Below, in pieces: positions 18,710-28,147 of a stretch of 49,004 nucleotides of DNA. The notes beneath the pieces were generated by a model, which worked only from the letters and a program-made list of their open reading frames with translations, ran no database searches and was not told the DNA's origin. The position numbers were made by a program, and so were the translations under genes. The first letter of the stretch is position 1; every line of letters starts with the position of its first letter. The stretch is from Taibaiella sp. (GTDB lineage: Bacteria > Bacteroidota > Bacteroidia > Chitinophagales > Chitinophagaceae), in NCBI GenBank assembly GCA_019739295.1, contig JAHHDV010000023.1, positions 1 through 49,004 on the forward strand. The letters are read 5' to 3'.

Positions 18710-20074
18710 ATGTTCAACAACCTTAGTGAAAGATTAGATTCAGCATTGAAGTCGCTGAAAGGTGAAGGAAGAATATCTGAAATCAATATTGCCACTACAG
18801 TAAAGGAGATCCGGCGGGCATTGGTAGATGCCGATGTGAAACTATAAGATTGCCAAGGACTTTACAGATAAAGTAAAAGATAAAGCCCTGGGTGAAAAGG
18901 TGCTGACAGCAGTTTCTCCCGGCCAGCTGATGGTCAAGATCGTGAAGGATGAGCTGGCGGAATTGATGGGCGGTACGGAATCCGAGCTGAACCTGTCCGG
19001 CAAACCTGCAGTGATCCTGATAGCAGGATTGCAGGGATCGGGTAAGACCACCTTTTCAGGGAAATTAGCTCATTTTTTAAATAGTAAGAAACACAAGCGC
19101 CCGCTTCTCGTTGCTGCCGATGTGTACAGGCCGGCGGCCATTGACCAGCTGACCGTTCTGTCCGAACAGGTCAAAGTTCCCATCTACAAAGAGCCTGAGA
19201 ATAAAAACCCGGTAGAGATCGCTCAAAATGCAATCCACTATGCCAGGCAGCACAATAACCAGGTTGTCATTATAGATACTGCAGGCCGCCTGGCCATCGA
19301 TGAAGAAATGATGAATGAAGTGACCCGTATCAAGGCTGCGGTCCAGCCCCAGGAGATCTTATTCATAGTAGATTCTATGACCGGCCAGGATGCTGTGAAT
19401 ACAGCACAGGCCTTCAACGAAAGGCTGGACTTCACCGGGGTGGTACTGACCAAACTGGATGGAGATACCCGCGGGGGCGCTGCATTGACCATCCGCTATA
19501 CTGTAGGGAAGCCGATCAAGTTTTGTGAGTATGGGAGAGAAGCTGGATACCCTGGATGTGTTTTTACCCCGACCGTATGGCACAGCGTATCCTGGGAATG
19601 GGAGATATCGTTTCCCTTGTAGAAAAGGCACAGGAGCAGTTTGATGAGAAGGAAGCACAGAAGCTGGAGAAAAAAATCAGGGCCAATAAATTCGATTTTG
19701 ATGATTTTAAGACCCAGTTGAATCAAATCAAAAAAATGGGAAGCATTAAGGACCTGCTGGGGATGATCCCGGGTGTGGGCAAAGCGATCAAGGATATAGA
19801 TATCAGCGATGATGCTTTCAAAGGGATAGAAGCGATGATCGATAGTATGACCCCGGAAGAAAGAGCGAATCCCGAAATTATCAATACATCCAGGAGAACA
19901 CGTATCGCCAGAGGTGCCGGAAAAGATATAGCCGATATGAATGCTTTTATGAAGCAGTTCGAACAGATGAAAAATATGATGAAGCAAATGAATAAATTCA
20001 AAGGAATGGGGATGCCGGGAATGGGCGGTAAAATGCCGGGAGGCATGCCTCCTATGCCATTTGGAAAATCATAA
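18710..20074 (+). CDS. ffh: Signal recognition particle protein Ffh, three frameshifts
   Basis: The SRP54 GTPase that targets membrane proteins to the Sec translocon with 4.5S RNA and FtsY. The N domain starts [20 protein letters not shown]. The G domain has [14 protein letters not shown] and [13 protein letters not shown]. The methionine-rich M domain ends in [19 protein letters not shown]. Breaks lie at A3 (18839-18841), T4 (19521-19524) and T5 (19561-19565). Removing one base at each gives 453 residues with no gap. Ffh is essential, so real inactivation is unlikely and sequence errors are the likely cause. A strong terminator follows. Confidence 0.95.
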
Positions 20075-20131
20075 TTCCAGGTGAATAGAGAAGCAAAGCA
20101 CCGCTTGATTTATCTCCGGGGCAGCAATTAG

Positions 20132-20168
20132 ACCTTGAAGACAGCAGTATTGTCTTCAAGGTTTTTTC
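20132..20168 (+). terminator. Rho-independent terminator of ffh
   Basis: A perfect 12-bp inverted repeat, ACCTTGAAGACA and TGTCTTCAAGGT, around a 7-base loop, followed by a T6 run. Confidence 0.92.
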
Positions 20169-20263
20169 TTAACCCCAGCCACCAGGAATTGATGTACGTG
20201 ACCGCTTTTATTTATATCTGAAAAAAATTTATCTTTATATTATATTACATCCAGGCTCTTTCT

Positions 20264-21889
20264 ATGACGAAGATCAATCCGGTGATTCTTGGTATTTGTA
20301 TGGGTATACTGGGCTGCATCTCAGCTAACGGACAAGTTATGGTTCGGGGTGAGATCTACCACCCTGCCGGTAATATCGTGATGGTAGAATATAAAGAGCC
20401 GGTCATCGGGTATGCTCATTATTTTGAAGTGCCCCTTGTTGACGGCAAGTTCCAGTATGAATTCGACATATCGGATCCTGCCATCCTCACCTTACACATC
20501 GGGCATCAGGCTATTGGTCTTTTCCTGGTTCCGCACCGGGATATGCAATTCACCTGCGATGCAGACGATGTATATGCCAGCATCCTGTTCTCAGGGTCAT
20601 TGGTACAGGAAGCAATATACATCACTTCGGTAAAGGAGCTGGAGGTCTTCGAAGAAAAATTTCACGCTAACGGGGACCATGCATTAACCCGGAGGGAGCA
20701 GAAATTATTTGACCGCGCCATTCAGCAGATAGGTGAGATTACCCTGGAGCAGGAGAACGCTTTTATTAAAAATTTTGTGGATAACGAGATCCGCCGGCTC
20801 AGGAAGAATGCTGATCTAAGTCAATACTCCGAACCATTCAGAATCATGCATTTTGATACGCTGTTCCAGCAAGTGAACCAACTGTTCGGGATAGATTACA
20901 CTGAGCTTCAAGATTTGAACCCTGGTGAAACAGATACCTTAAAGGGGTTAAAAAGAAATCCCGTTAACACCGATTCTTTGATCACCTGGTTTCGGTCACT
21001 GGACAATCATCATGAATCCTACTTACTGAATCAGCATTACAGGGACTTTTTAAGTCACTTATACCAATACAAATATGGCAGCGACATCACCTATGGAGTA
21101 TCAACATTCGCCTTTGCGCCCGATACGAATAAAATAAGGAGTGAGCTCAACAATGCCGGGCATTTTGAATATTGGGTGAATCCTTATAATTCAAGCTTGC
21201 TGCTCCCTACTGATGATACGGCAGGCATCATTGAATATACCCGGAAAAACCTGTCTGCAAATCATTTCTTTCTGAAAGAACTGTATGGAAATAAGGAGGA
21301 ACTGATATACAAAGCACTCATCAACATGATGATGGCATTTTCACATTTTACCGGTCTTACTTATTTGCAAACCCTCGATTATTTCATCCAAAACTTCCCC
21401 GATGGGAATTATAATACAAAGATGAAGAATAAAATACCGGTTTCGGATTTTTTACTGGCGGGTGACCAGGCTCCTGATTTTACCCTGAAGGATCAGAACG
21501 GACATACATACCAATTGACCCAATCTTCAAAGGTGAAGCTGATTACCTTTGGATCCTCCTGGTGCTTATCCTGCATAGCCGAATGGAAGCACCTGGAGAA
21601 GGTGCAGAAATCATTTGAATCCGGAGAACTGGAGGTGATATTTCTTTATGGGGACTTCAACAGGGGAAATTATCTTTCTTTTATTTCGCATGCGGGACTG
21701 AAAGGAATTCATCTATACGCAGGTGATACCGATTTGGTCTATGAATATCAGGCCTGGGGTATCCCCAGGTTCTTTATCGTCAGCAGGGACAATACGGTTC
21801 TGACCATTATCGCCAGCCCTCCGTCTCAGGATGAGCAGTTAATAAAGGAAATACGATCGGCGGTTACAAACAACTGCGTGGATTGCTGA
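20264..21889 (+). CDS. TlpA-like thioredoxin-fold protein with N-terminal beta domain
   Basis: A 541-residue exported protein. It has a signal peptide (MTKINPVILGICMGILGCIS, cleavage near ANGQ). A DUF4369-like N-terminal beta domain follows. A helical middle region of about 250 residues leads to a TlpA/AhpC-type thioredoxin domain: APDFTLKDQNG, then FGSSWCLSCIAEW with the CxxC motif, and GIPRFFIV with the cis-Pro region. Such proteins reduce disulfides in the Bacteroidetes envelope. The C-terminal NNCVDC supplies two more cysteines. Intact. Confidence 0.85.
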   Translation: MTKINPVILGICMGILGCISANGQVMVRGEIYHPAGNIVMVEYKEPVIGYAHYFEVPLVDGKFQYEFDISDPAILTLHIGHQAIGLFLVPHRDMQFTCDADDVYASILFSGSLVQEAIYITSVKELEVFEEKFHANGDHALTRREQKLFDRAIQQIGEITLEQENAFIKNFVDNEIRRLRKNADLSQYSEPFRIMHFDTLFQQVNQLFGIDYTELQDLNPGETDTLKGLKRNPVNTDSLITWFRSLDNHHESYLLNQHYRDFLSHLYQYKYGSDITYGVSTFAFAPDTNKIRSELNNAGHFEYWVNPYNSSLLLPTDDTAGIIEYTRKNLSANHFFLKELYGNKEELIYKALINMMMAFSHFTGLTYLQTLDYFIQNFPDGNYNTKMKNKIPVSDFLLAGDQAPDFTLKDQNGHTYQLTQSSKVKLITFGSSWCLSCIAEWKHLEKVQKSFESGELEVIFLYGDFNRGNYLSFISHAGLKGIHLYAGDTDLVYEYQAWGIPRFFIVSRDNTVLTIIASPPSQDEQLIKEIRSAVTNNCVDC

Positions 21890-21948
21890 GCTTATGGCTT
21901 TGTACAGAAATTGCGATTTGCCACAATGGACATAATGCGGATAAGACG

Positions 21949-21956
21949 TACCTTTG
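21949..21956 (+). promoter_or_regulatory. -7 element upstream of the ABC ATPase gene
   Basis: TACCTTTG matches TAnnTTTG exactly, 20 bases before the ATG at 21976. A -33 TTG is not at the standard distance. Confidence 0.5.
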
Positions 21957-21975
21957 ACACACCAATAAAACTTCT

Positions 21976-22722
21976 ATGCCCATTATTTCTGTCCGTAATT
22001 TAGTAAAAAAATACAATGATTTCATTGCCGTAAAAGGCATCAGCTTTGAAGTAGAGGAAGGACAGATTTTTGGCTTGTTGGGACAGAATGGTGCGGGAAA
22101 GACGACCACCTTAGAGATCATAGAGACACTTCGGCCCAAGACATCGGGACAAGTAGAGATCTGTGGCATAGACCTGGATCGTGACCCCCAGCGCATCAAG
22201 GAGGTGATTGGTGTACAGCTGCAGGACAGCGGGTTCTACCCTAACCTGAACCTGAAAGAGATCTTAAACCTTTTTGCCGGGCTTTATAACCGTAAGATCA
22301 ATGTAATGGAATACCTGGATAAAGTTAACCTTACGGATAAAGCGGATAACCGCCTTAAAGAATTGTCAGGGGGCCAACGGCAAAGGTTCAGCCTTGCTAC
22401 GACGATGATCAATGACCCAAGGATTATTTTCCTGGATGAGCCTACTACAGGCCTGGATCCTTATGCGAGGAGAAATCTATGGCAACTCATTCAGGAACAA
22501 CGGGCCCAGGGAACGACATTCGTCATTACAACACATTATATGGATGAAGCGGAACAGCTTTGTGACCGCATTGCCATTATGAACGAGGGTAATATCATCG
22601 CTAACGGGACAATAGATGAACTCGTCGATCACTTGTTGGCTACAGGCTTTACCAGGGAGATACCGCAAAGGCAGGCCGGGCTTGAAGATGTCTTTATGCA
22701 TCTGACCGGCAAAATGCTCTGA
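21976..22722 (+). CDS. ABC transporter ATP-binding protein (ABC-2 exporter type), orphan
   Basis: A 248-residue ATPase with Walker A GQNGAGKTT, Q-loop GVQLQDSGFY, signature LSGGQRQR, Walker B IIFLDEPTTGLDP and the H-loop TTHYMDEAE. The C-terminal end GLEDVFMHLTGKML is typical of DrrA/CcmA-like exporter ATPases. The partner permease usually follows directly; here a convergent dehydrogenase gene follows instead, so the partner is elsewhere or has been lost. Substrate unknown. Intact. Confidence 0.92.
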   Translation: MPIISVRNLVKKYNDFIAVKGISFEVEEGQIFGLLGQNGAGKTTTLEIIETLRPKTSGQVEICGIDLDRDPQRIKEVIGVQLQDSGFYPNLNLKEILNLFAGLYNRKINVMEYLDKVNLTDKADNRLKELSGGQRQRFSLATTMINDPRIIFLDEPTTGLDPYARRNLWQLIQEQRAQGTTFVITTHYMDEAEQLCDRIAIMNEGNIIANGTIDELVDHLLATGFTREIPQRQAGLEDVFMHLTGKML

Positions 22723-22736
22723 TAAGGAACCTCATA

Positions 22737-23546
22737 TTATTTCAAAGGCGAATTGGGCTCTTTCCTGAAATGATTGTAAACCATTTTATCCATCCACTTC
22801 GGAAATAATTTATTCAGACGAACCGTCCATTTCCCCTGCTGTGTCATAATGATGGTTCGCTTTCTGCCTGCAATGCCATCCAGGATAATAGCGGCACATT
22901 CCTCCGAACTCATCAGCTTGGACTCATCCAGTGGCGTTTCTTTCTGGGCAGTTCCGTCGGTAGTCATAGATGTATTGCGGATATTGGTGGAAGTAAAGCC
23001 CGGGCTTGCGATCATAATATGGACGCCGTCATGAAGCAGCTCTGTTCTCAGGGTCTCCAGGAACCCGTTCATTGCAAACTTGCTGGAACTATAACCTGTC
23101 CTTGCCGGAAGCCCCCTGTATCCGGCAATAGAAGAAACACCGACAATGCTTCCTTTGCTTTCCAGGATATGAGGCAATGCATATTTCGTCATCAATACCG
23201 TTCCCCAGAAATTGATGTCCATGAGCTTCTTTAATACGTTGAGATCCACATCCTTAAAGAGTGCACGCATACTCATTCCCGCATTATTGATCAGTATATC
23301 AATGCGCTGCCATTGATGAGTGACAGATTCAATGAACCGGATGCAGGACGTCTCATCGGACACATCCATCGCATGTGCGATTAAGCTGTCCCCAGGTGTC
23401 TCCCGGAATACAGCGGCTAATTTTTCGGAATTACGTGCACAGACAGCGACTTTAGCCCCTTCCCGGAGCAATTGCTGTGCCAATGCTAACCCGATACCAC
23501 TGCTTGCACCCGTTACAATAGCAACTTTGTCTTTAAACCTTTGCAT
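22737..23546 (-). CDS. Short-chain dehydrogenase/reductase
   Basis: A classical SDR oxidoreductase of about 269 residues from the start MQRFKDKVAIVTG. It has the Rossmann nucleotide motif TGASSGIG, the NNAG motif, the catalytic Ser in GVSSIAGYRG and the YxxxK motif YSSSK. A C-terminal extension of about 45 residues (GRKRTIIMTQQGKWTVRLNKLFPKWMD) resembles DltE/YqjQ-like SDRs. The substrate is unknown. An upstream ATG (23585) would overlap galE, so MQRF is preferred; the gap to galE is 8 bases, consistent with an operon. Confidence 0.88.
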   Translation of the reverse strand: MQRFKDKVAIVTGASSGIGLALAQQLLREGAKVAVCARNSEKLAAVFRETPGDSLIAHAMDVSDETSCIRFIESVTHQWQRIDILINNAGMSMRALFKDVDLNVLKKLMDINFWGTVLMTKYALPHILESKGSIVGVSSIAGYRGLPARTGYSSSKFAMNGFLETLRTELLHDGVHIMIASPGFTSTNIRNTSMTTDGTAQKETPLDESKLMSSEECAAIILDGIAGRKRTIIMTQQGKWTVRLNKLFPKWMDKMVYNHFRKEPNSPLK

Positions 23547-23554
23547 TGTTTTTA

Positions 23555-24586
23555 TTATATGAATTTCTGTAAAGCCTGTTCCCATCGCCAGGCCGTTTCC
23601 ATCATCTCATTTATATCATATTGGGGTATCCAGCCCAGTTCAGCTTCTGATTTGCTCCTGTCAGCATAGACCTGAACCACATCACCGGGACGCCTGTCCA
23701 TCAGCTCATAATTGAGCTTTACGCCGCTCACTTTTTCGAAGGAATGGATCAATTCCAGGACCGTTACACCCTGGCCCGTTCCGAGATTGTACAAATGGAC
23801 TTCAGGTTCCGTATGATTACGGGAGATCGATTTCTGCAAAGCTAAGGTATGTGCATGCGCAATATCTGATACATGAATATAATCCCTGATGCAAGACCCG
23901 TCTCTTGTATCATAATCTGTACCGAAGACACCCATTTTTTCCCTTTTCCCGATCGCAGTCTGCGTGATCACGGGGACTAAATTTTCCGGCTGTTCGTTCA
24001 TTTCCCCGATTTTAGCACTGGGATGCGCACCTACCGGATTAAAATACCTTAGCAAAGTGCATTGGTAGCCGGGATGCGCCTTTGCAAAATCAGCACAGAT
24101 CCTTTCTCCCATTACTTTGGTAGCAGCATAAGGAGACTCGGGCTCCTGAAGTGGTGTAGATTCGGTAACCGGAAGCTCTTCTGCATTTCCGTACACGGAG
24201 CAGGAGGATGAGAAAACGAAATGCCTGATCTGAAACTGTATACAGCACCGGAGGATATTCAACAGGGAAGTCAGGTTATTGTTGTAATAGAGCAAGGGAG
24301 CCGTTACACTTTCCGGTACGGATTTATAAGCAGCAAAATGTATAATGCCGGCTATATCTTTCTCCTTTTCGAACACAGATTCGAGTGCAGCCTGATCACA
24401 AATATCAATAGGATAATTCCTGATCTCCTTATTCAATAATTCATTGACTCCATAAAGCATTTCTATTTTACCCCGGCTCAGGTTGTCTATACTTACGACG
24501 TCAAATCCGTTTTCCACCAGGTCCACGATGGTATGCGCACCGATATAACCGCATCCGCCGGTTACGAGTATTTTGCCCTTCTTCAT
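23555..24586 (-). CDS. galE: UDP-glucose 4-epimerase
   Basis: A 343-residue extended SDR. The start MKKGKILVTGGCGYIGAHT carries the GxxGxxG NAD motif. SVYG, the catalytic Ser (SSSCSVYG) and YAATK (YxxxK) follow. PVGAHPSAKIGE and the C-terminal RRPGDVVQVYADRSKSEAELGW are GalE hallmarks. It interconverts UDP-glucose and UDP-galactose for polysaccharide and LPS synthesis. The ATG at 24586 is chosen rather than 24631 because the latter lies inside the putative promoter. First gene of a two-gene unit with the SDR. Confidence 0.93.
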   Translation of the reverse strand: MKKGKILVTGGCGYIGAHTIVDLVENGFDVVSIDNLSRGKIEMLYGVNELLNKEIRNYPIDICDQAALESVFEKEKDIAGIIHFAAYKSVPESVTAPLLYYNNNLTSLLNILRCCIQFQIRHFVFSSSCSVYGNAEELPVTESTPLQEPESPYAATKVMGERICADFAKAHPGYQCTLLRYFNPVGAHPSAKIGEMNEQPENLVPVITQTAIGKREKMGVFGTDYDTRDGSCIRDYIHVSDIAHAHTLALQKSISRNHTEPEVHLYNLGTGQGVTVLELIHSFEKVSGVKLNYELMDRRPGDVVQVYADRSKSEAELGWIPQYDINEMMETAWRWEQALQKFI

Positions 24587-24617
24587 AAGTATATCATCTA
24601 TCAGTTTTGAATTCCTG

Positions 24618-24625
24618 CAAATGTA
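24618..24625 (-). promoter_or_regulatory. -7 element of the galE promoter
   Basis: On the minus strand TACATTTG matches TAnnTTTG. It lies 32 bases upstream of the chosen galE ATG at 24586. The -33 TTG is 13 bases away rather than about 19, so only the -7 box is well supported. Confidence 0.45.
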
Positions 24626-24631
24626 AAACAA

Positions 24632-25395
24632 TAATGCTCAACTTGGGACATCTCCGAAAAGGAGATGTGGGATAACCTCAATGGAAACGGTATGAAATGA
24701 TAAGGTTTCGGATATACAATTGATCAGACAACGGCGCTGGGGGGATTATCAATTTTTTATAAAAACAGGCAAAGGCCATGGATAGCCATTGCATGAAAAC
24801 AGCTTTTATTAAGCCGGCTATATGATCCCCGGCTGTCATTACAATTTAATTTTTTATATGAATAAAATAACATAATTTATTATATTTAAACATAATATAT
24901 TTTTAACCTGTTTTAGTTTAAGGATTTCGAACCTGAGCATTTTGAAGTATAAAGTACAGAAAAATAATGGGATTTATGAAACTGACAAAAGATGAAGCGC
25001 CTTATTGCTGCTGCCATTTTATCCCTGAAACCGAGCTTTTACCTGTTTTACCTGTTCTTTTACCAGCAATTATGTCTCTTTTTAAAAAAGATATACTTTT
25101 TATATACAATAAACAAACAAGACAATTTTAACAAATTCCCTCCAACGAAAAATGTATAAATAGCGTTTAATTAGGGAAGTAGGTAGTAATTTTGCACCAA
25201 TTTTTTCAAATCCGGGATCATAAATTTAAAAGAAAATATATAATTATCATTTGCAATAGTGGCATTAGCATTATATATTGTGTCGATTTCAGTTTTGGTA
25301 TAAATTTTGCTCTCTTCACATATGGCTTTAGATGGATAAAACCGGTAATGAGAAGCCAAAACATTTTTTTAGAATCAATATAATTTTCAACTATT
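24632..25395. other. 764-base intergenic region upstream of rpoD
   Basis: Long AT-rich gap between the divergent galE and rpoD genes. It contains a candidate rpoD promoter (25166-25194). Two short open frames near 24976 and 24994 (51 and 56 codons) lack any recognisable feature and are not called. A pyrimidine-rich segment with repeated TTTTACCTGT lies near 25037-25060. Nothing else is recognised. Confidence 0.5.
25166..25194 (+). promoter_or_regulatory. Candidate promoter upstream of rpoD
   Basis: TTTA (25166-25169) and TAATTTTG (25187-25194) resemble the -33 and -7 elements, with a 17-base spacer. The leader to the rpoD ATG would be about 200 bases, longer than usual, so the call is tentative. 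Confidence 0.4.
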
Positions 25396-26253
25396 ATGAG
25401 GCAGTTAAAAATTGCTACCCAGATTACCAACCGGGATTCCCAGGCGGTCGAAAAGTATCTTCAGGAAATCAGTCGTATCCCAATGATTACTCCCGAGGAA
25501 GAAACTATTTTGGCGCAAAAGATCCACGTAGGAGACCAGAGGGCTTTAGAAAAATTAGTACAGGCTAATTTAAGGTTCGTGGTTTCGGTAGCGAAGCAAT
25601 ATCAGCATCAGGGATTATCTTTAAGTGATTTGATCAATGAAGGGAATTTGGGATTAATTAAGGCAGCACAAAGATTTGACGAAACCAAGGGTTTTAAGTT
25701 CATCTCCTATGCAGTGTGGTGGATCAGGCAATCCATTCTCCAGGCGCTTGCTGAGCAGGGAAGGCTGGTAAGGCTACCGCAGAATAAGATCGGGACATAC
25801 AACAAAGCCAACAAGGCATTTATCGCTTTCGAACAGGAGCATGAGCGCGATCCGTCGACAGAAGAGCTCGCAAGCATCCTGGAAATGAGTGAAACTGAGA
25901 TCAACAATATCTTTAGCAGCAATACCAGGCATTCTTCCCTGGATGCCCCGGTTCATGAAGCAGAGGATGTAGCTATGGGTGACCTGCTCGAGGGAAGCAG
26001 CGATACTGATGACGAAGTGATGAGAGACTCTTTAAGGGTAGAGATCAACAGGATCTTAAAATCTTTAAGTCCGCGCGAGGCTGAGATCCTTGCTGCGTAT
26101 TTCGGACTGGACGGGGACAATGGCCCTACCATCGAAGAAATAGGTGATAAATATGACTTAACCAAAGAGCGTATCCGCCAGATCAAAGAAAGAGCGATCA
26201 AGAGATTACAAAAGACAAGGTACAGCAACGCGCTGAAATCTTATCTGGGCTGA
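25396..26253 (+). CDS. rpoD: Primary RNA polymerase sigma factor (Bacteroidetes type)
   Basis: A 285-residue sigma-70 factor beginning MRQLKIATQITNRDSQAVEKYLQEI, the conserved start of the short Bacteroidetes primary sigma. It carries region 1.2, region 2 (ANLRFVVSVAKQY, DLINEGNLGLIKAAQRFD, FKFISYAVWWIRQSI), region 3 and region 4 with the HTH RIRQIKERAIKRLQ. This factor recognises TAnnTTTG promoters such as those listed here. Uninterrupted; a terminator follows directly. Confidence 0.95.
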   Translation: MRQLKIATQITNRDSQAVEKYLQEISRIPMITPEEETILAQKIHVGDQRALEKLVQANLRFVVSVAKQYQHQGLSLSDLINEGNLGLIKAAQRFDETKGFKFISYAVWWIRQSILQALAEQGRLVRLPQNKIGTYNKANKAFIAFEQEHERDPSTEELASILEMSETEINNIFSSNTRHSSLDAPVHEAEDVAMGDLLEGSSDTDDEVMRDSLRVEINRILKSLSPREAEILAAYFGLDGDNGPTIEEIGDKYDLTKERIRQIKERAIKRLQKTRYSNALKSYLG

Positions 26254-26287
26254 TATTTAAACTTCAACATTCAATTCATTTCAACTG

Positions 26288-26315
26288 GACGTCAGCACTT
26301 TGCTGGCGTCTTTTT
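26288..26315 (+). terminator. Rho-independent terminator of rpoD
   Basis: GACGTCAGCA and TGCTGGCGTC form a 10-bp stem (one G-T pair) around a 3-base loop, followed by T5. Confidence 0.9.
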
Positions 26316-26410
26316 GTGGGGATTTCTTAAAAAAAAATTAAAGAAGAATTTCCAGAAATCATTTTTAATATTATCTTTACCCTTAGTATCTTTAAAACTT
26401 AGACCTATTC

Positions 26411-26923
26411 ATGAAAAAAATTATATCCGCCCTCTTCCTTACTGTAATGGGAATGACAGCTTGTCAAAAAGATTATTTAAGTGATCCGGAGCAAGAAGAT
26501 CAGCCCAACCGGCAAAGGGGTAAATTCGAATGTGTCATTAATGGAGAAAAATTTGCAGGAGAATTCAAATATTCTACCCGGAATACTGAAGATGGTATGA
26601 ATACATTGACAGTGGATGCGATTGAGTACTACCCTACAAGGAGAAAAGAAGATTACAGGACCGTGAGCTTTACCATCGGGTTCTACGACGGTCCCAAGGA
26701 ATATCAGTTCGGGACAGAAGTGACCGGGGCATATTCCAGGGCTTATACGGATGAGACGACCAGCGTATACGGTATCCCTGTGACAGATGAAACTGCTAAA
26801 CTTAATTTAGAGGAATATGGCAGCCAGATAAAAGGAACATTCAATTTTCGTGTGGTGAATATGGTGAATACCAATGACACGCTTACCATTACTGATGGTA
26901 CTTTTGACTTCCCTGTTGATTGA
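26411..26923 (+). CDS. Predicted lipoprotein, 170 residues
   Basis: The signal sequence MKKIISALFLTVMGMTAC ends in a lipobox with the lipidated Cys at residue 18. The mature part begins with an acidic linker (SDPEQEDQ) and continues as a strand-rich domain: FECVINGEKFAGEF, TLTVDAIEYYP, SFTIGFYD, GTFNFRVVNM, ending in LTITDGTFDFPVD. It resembles the small DUF6252-type Bacteroidetes lipoproteins. It is a single-gene unit between two terminators. Function unknown. Confidence 0.75.
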   Translation: MKKIISALFLTVMGMTACQKDYLSDPEQEDQPNRQRGKFECVINGEKFAGEFKYSTRNTEDGMNTLTVDAIEYYPTRRKEDYRTVSFTIGFYDGPKEYQFGTEVTGAYSRAYTDETTSVYGIPVTDETAKLNLEEYGSQIKGTFNFRVVNMVNTNDTLTITDGTFDFPVD

Positions 26924-26949
26924 TGAAATGAAGTCGAATATTCATATTA

Positions 26950-26984
26950 AGTTGCTGAAAGCCTGTATTTCAGCAACTTTTTTT
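26950..26984 (+). terminator. Terminator of the lipoprotein gene
   Basis: AGTTGCTGAAA and TTTCAGCAACT form a perfect 11-bp stem around a 7-base loop, followed by a run of T. Confidence 0.92.
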
Positions 26985-27020
26985 ATTTCTTTGTCAAGAA
27001 TTTAGAATTCAAATATAAGC

Positions 27021-27950
27021 ATGACTATTCCTGCAAAATACAGCATATCCAGAATCATATTTTATATCTTATCGATCACTTTAGGCCTTTTATTTTTATT
27101 CAGCGCATTTTCTAAGACAATTCCCATTTCCCTGTTTATAGATAATATTTACAACAGGTTTTCCATCACCTACCAGGCTGCTTCCCTGTTGGCAAGGTTC
27201 ATTATCGGCTTTGAAGCCGGATTGGGTGTACTTCTGATTATAGGCCTGTATGGGAAATGGAGATGGGTACTGTATAGTGTTTTTGGGTTATTGGTAGCAT
27301 TTACTGCGTTTATCCTGGTGATCTGGATACAGGAAGGTAATGAGGCAGATTGCGGGTGTATGGGTGAAATGGTCAAGTTGAACCCGATGTGGTCCGTCAT
27401 CAAGAATATATTGATGCTGGCCATGGTCGTTATCCTCATCGTAAAGGACAGGAAAAAAGAAACTACCTCCAGGTATTATTTTGCGTGGATTATTCCTGTA
27501 ATCTTTATCTGTTACCCTTTTATATTTGTACCCGGGGAATTAGGTATAGACAAGATGTACGCAGTTACCTACAATGACAGCCTGACGGCTCCTCCTGTTG
27601 ACCTTAGAGATGGTAAGCATATTGTGGCTTTTATGAGCCTGACCTGCTCCCATTGCAGGGAAGCTGCAGCTAAATTTGCCAGGATGAAAAAAGAAGATCC
27701 GGATATGCCGGTGATCTTTATATTCAGCGGTAAGGCAGATCAGTATCCTGATATCCTGAAGGATTTTTTATCCGAGACGCAATCCGGTCAGATTCAAAGG
27801 CACTTTATCCCTAAAAGCATCTTCAGAGAATTGGCGGGTCGCGGTGTTCCTTCTATTTTTATGCTGAATGGAACAGAGATAGAGGACAAGATCGACAATT
27901 ATAAGAATATGTCGGTAAAGCGGCTGAAAGACTGGTATCAGGGAGCATAA
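27021..27950 (+). CDS. MauE/DoxX-like membrane protein fused to a thioredoxin-fold domain
   Basis: A 309-residue fusion. Residues 1-145 hold four membrane helices of the MauE/DoxX type with FSAFSKTIP, a conserved GxxxGxxLL helix and the cysteine motif EADCGCMGE. A fifth helix (YYFAWIIPVIFICYPFIFV) leads to an exported thioredoxin-like domain with SLTCSHCREAA (CxxC at CSHC) and GVPSIFML (cis-Pro). MauE proteins support periplasmic redox or thiol transfer. The fusion suggests electron relay across the membrane to an envelope thioredoxin. Intact. Confidence 0.85.
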   Translation: MTIPAKYSISRIIFYILSITLGLLFLFSAFSKTIPISLFIDNIYNRFSITYQAASLLARFIIGFEAGLGVLLIIGLYGKWRWVLYSVFGLLVAFTAFILVIWIQEGNEADCGCMGEMVKLNPMWSVIKNILMLAMVVILIVKDRKKETTSRYYFAWIIPVIFICYPFIFVPGELGIDKMYAVTYNDSLTAPPVDLRDGKHIVAFMSLTCSHCREAAAKFARMKKEDPDMPVIFIFSGKADQYPDILKDFLSETQSGQIQRHFIPKSIFRELAGRGVPSIFMLNGTEIEDKIDNYKNMSVKRLKDWYQGA

Positions 27951-28130
27951 ACCTGGCGCTTGCTGCAAGGATTCCCGAATGATAGCCAATAGTATCGTTG
28001 CATATCTTTTTCATCTTATAGTATGTCTCTTCCGCCGGTCCCGGTGGATGCTGTAAGCTTTGCAGTTGTCTCATTGGTTTCTTAAATACCATCATCGATA
28101 TCGGTTACCGGGTAAGAGCCGGAATTAGGT

Positions 28131-28138
28131 TACATTTG
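28131..28138 (+). promoter_or_regulatory. -7 element of the MFS transporter gene
   Basis: TACATTTG matches TAnnTTTG, ending 9 bases before the ATG at 28148. Transcription would start within a few bases of the ATG, implying a leaderless or nearly leaderless mRNA. A -33 element is weak. Confidence 0.45.
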
Positions 28139-28147
28139 CTTCCTTTT

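Noticed and set aside
18710..20074. Programmed frameshifting in ffh
   Set aside because: Three +1 changes at short, unrelated runs do not resemble any programmed site. Similar changes occur in many other genes here.
24976..25165. Two short frames (51 and 56 codons) with hydrophobic stretches
   Set aside because: They overlap each other in different frames, have low complexity and no family; chance frames in AT-rich DNA.
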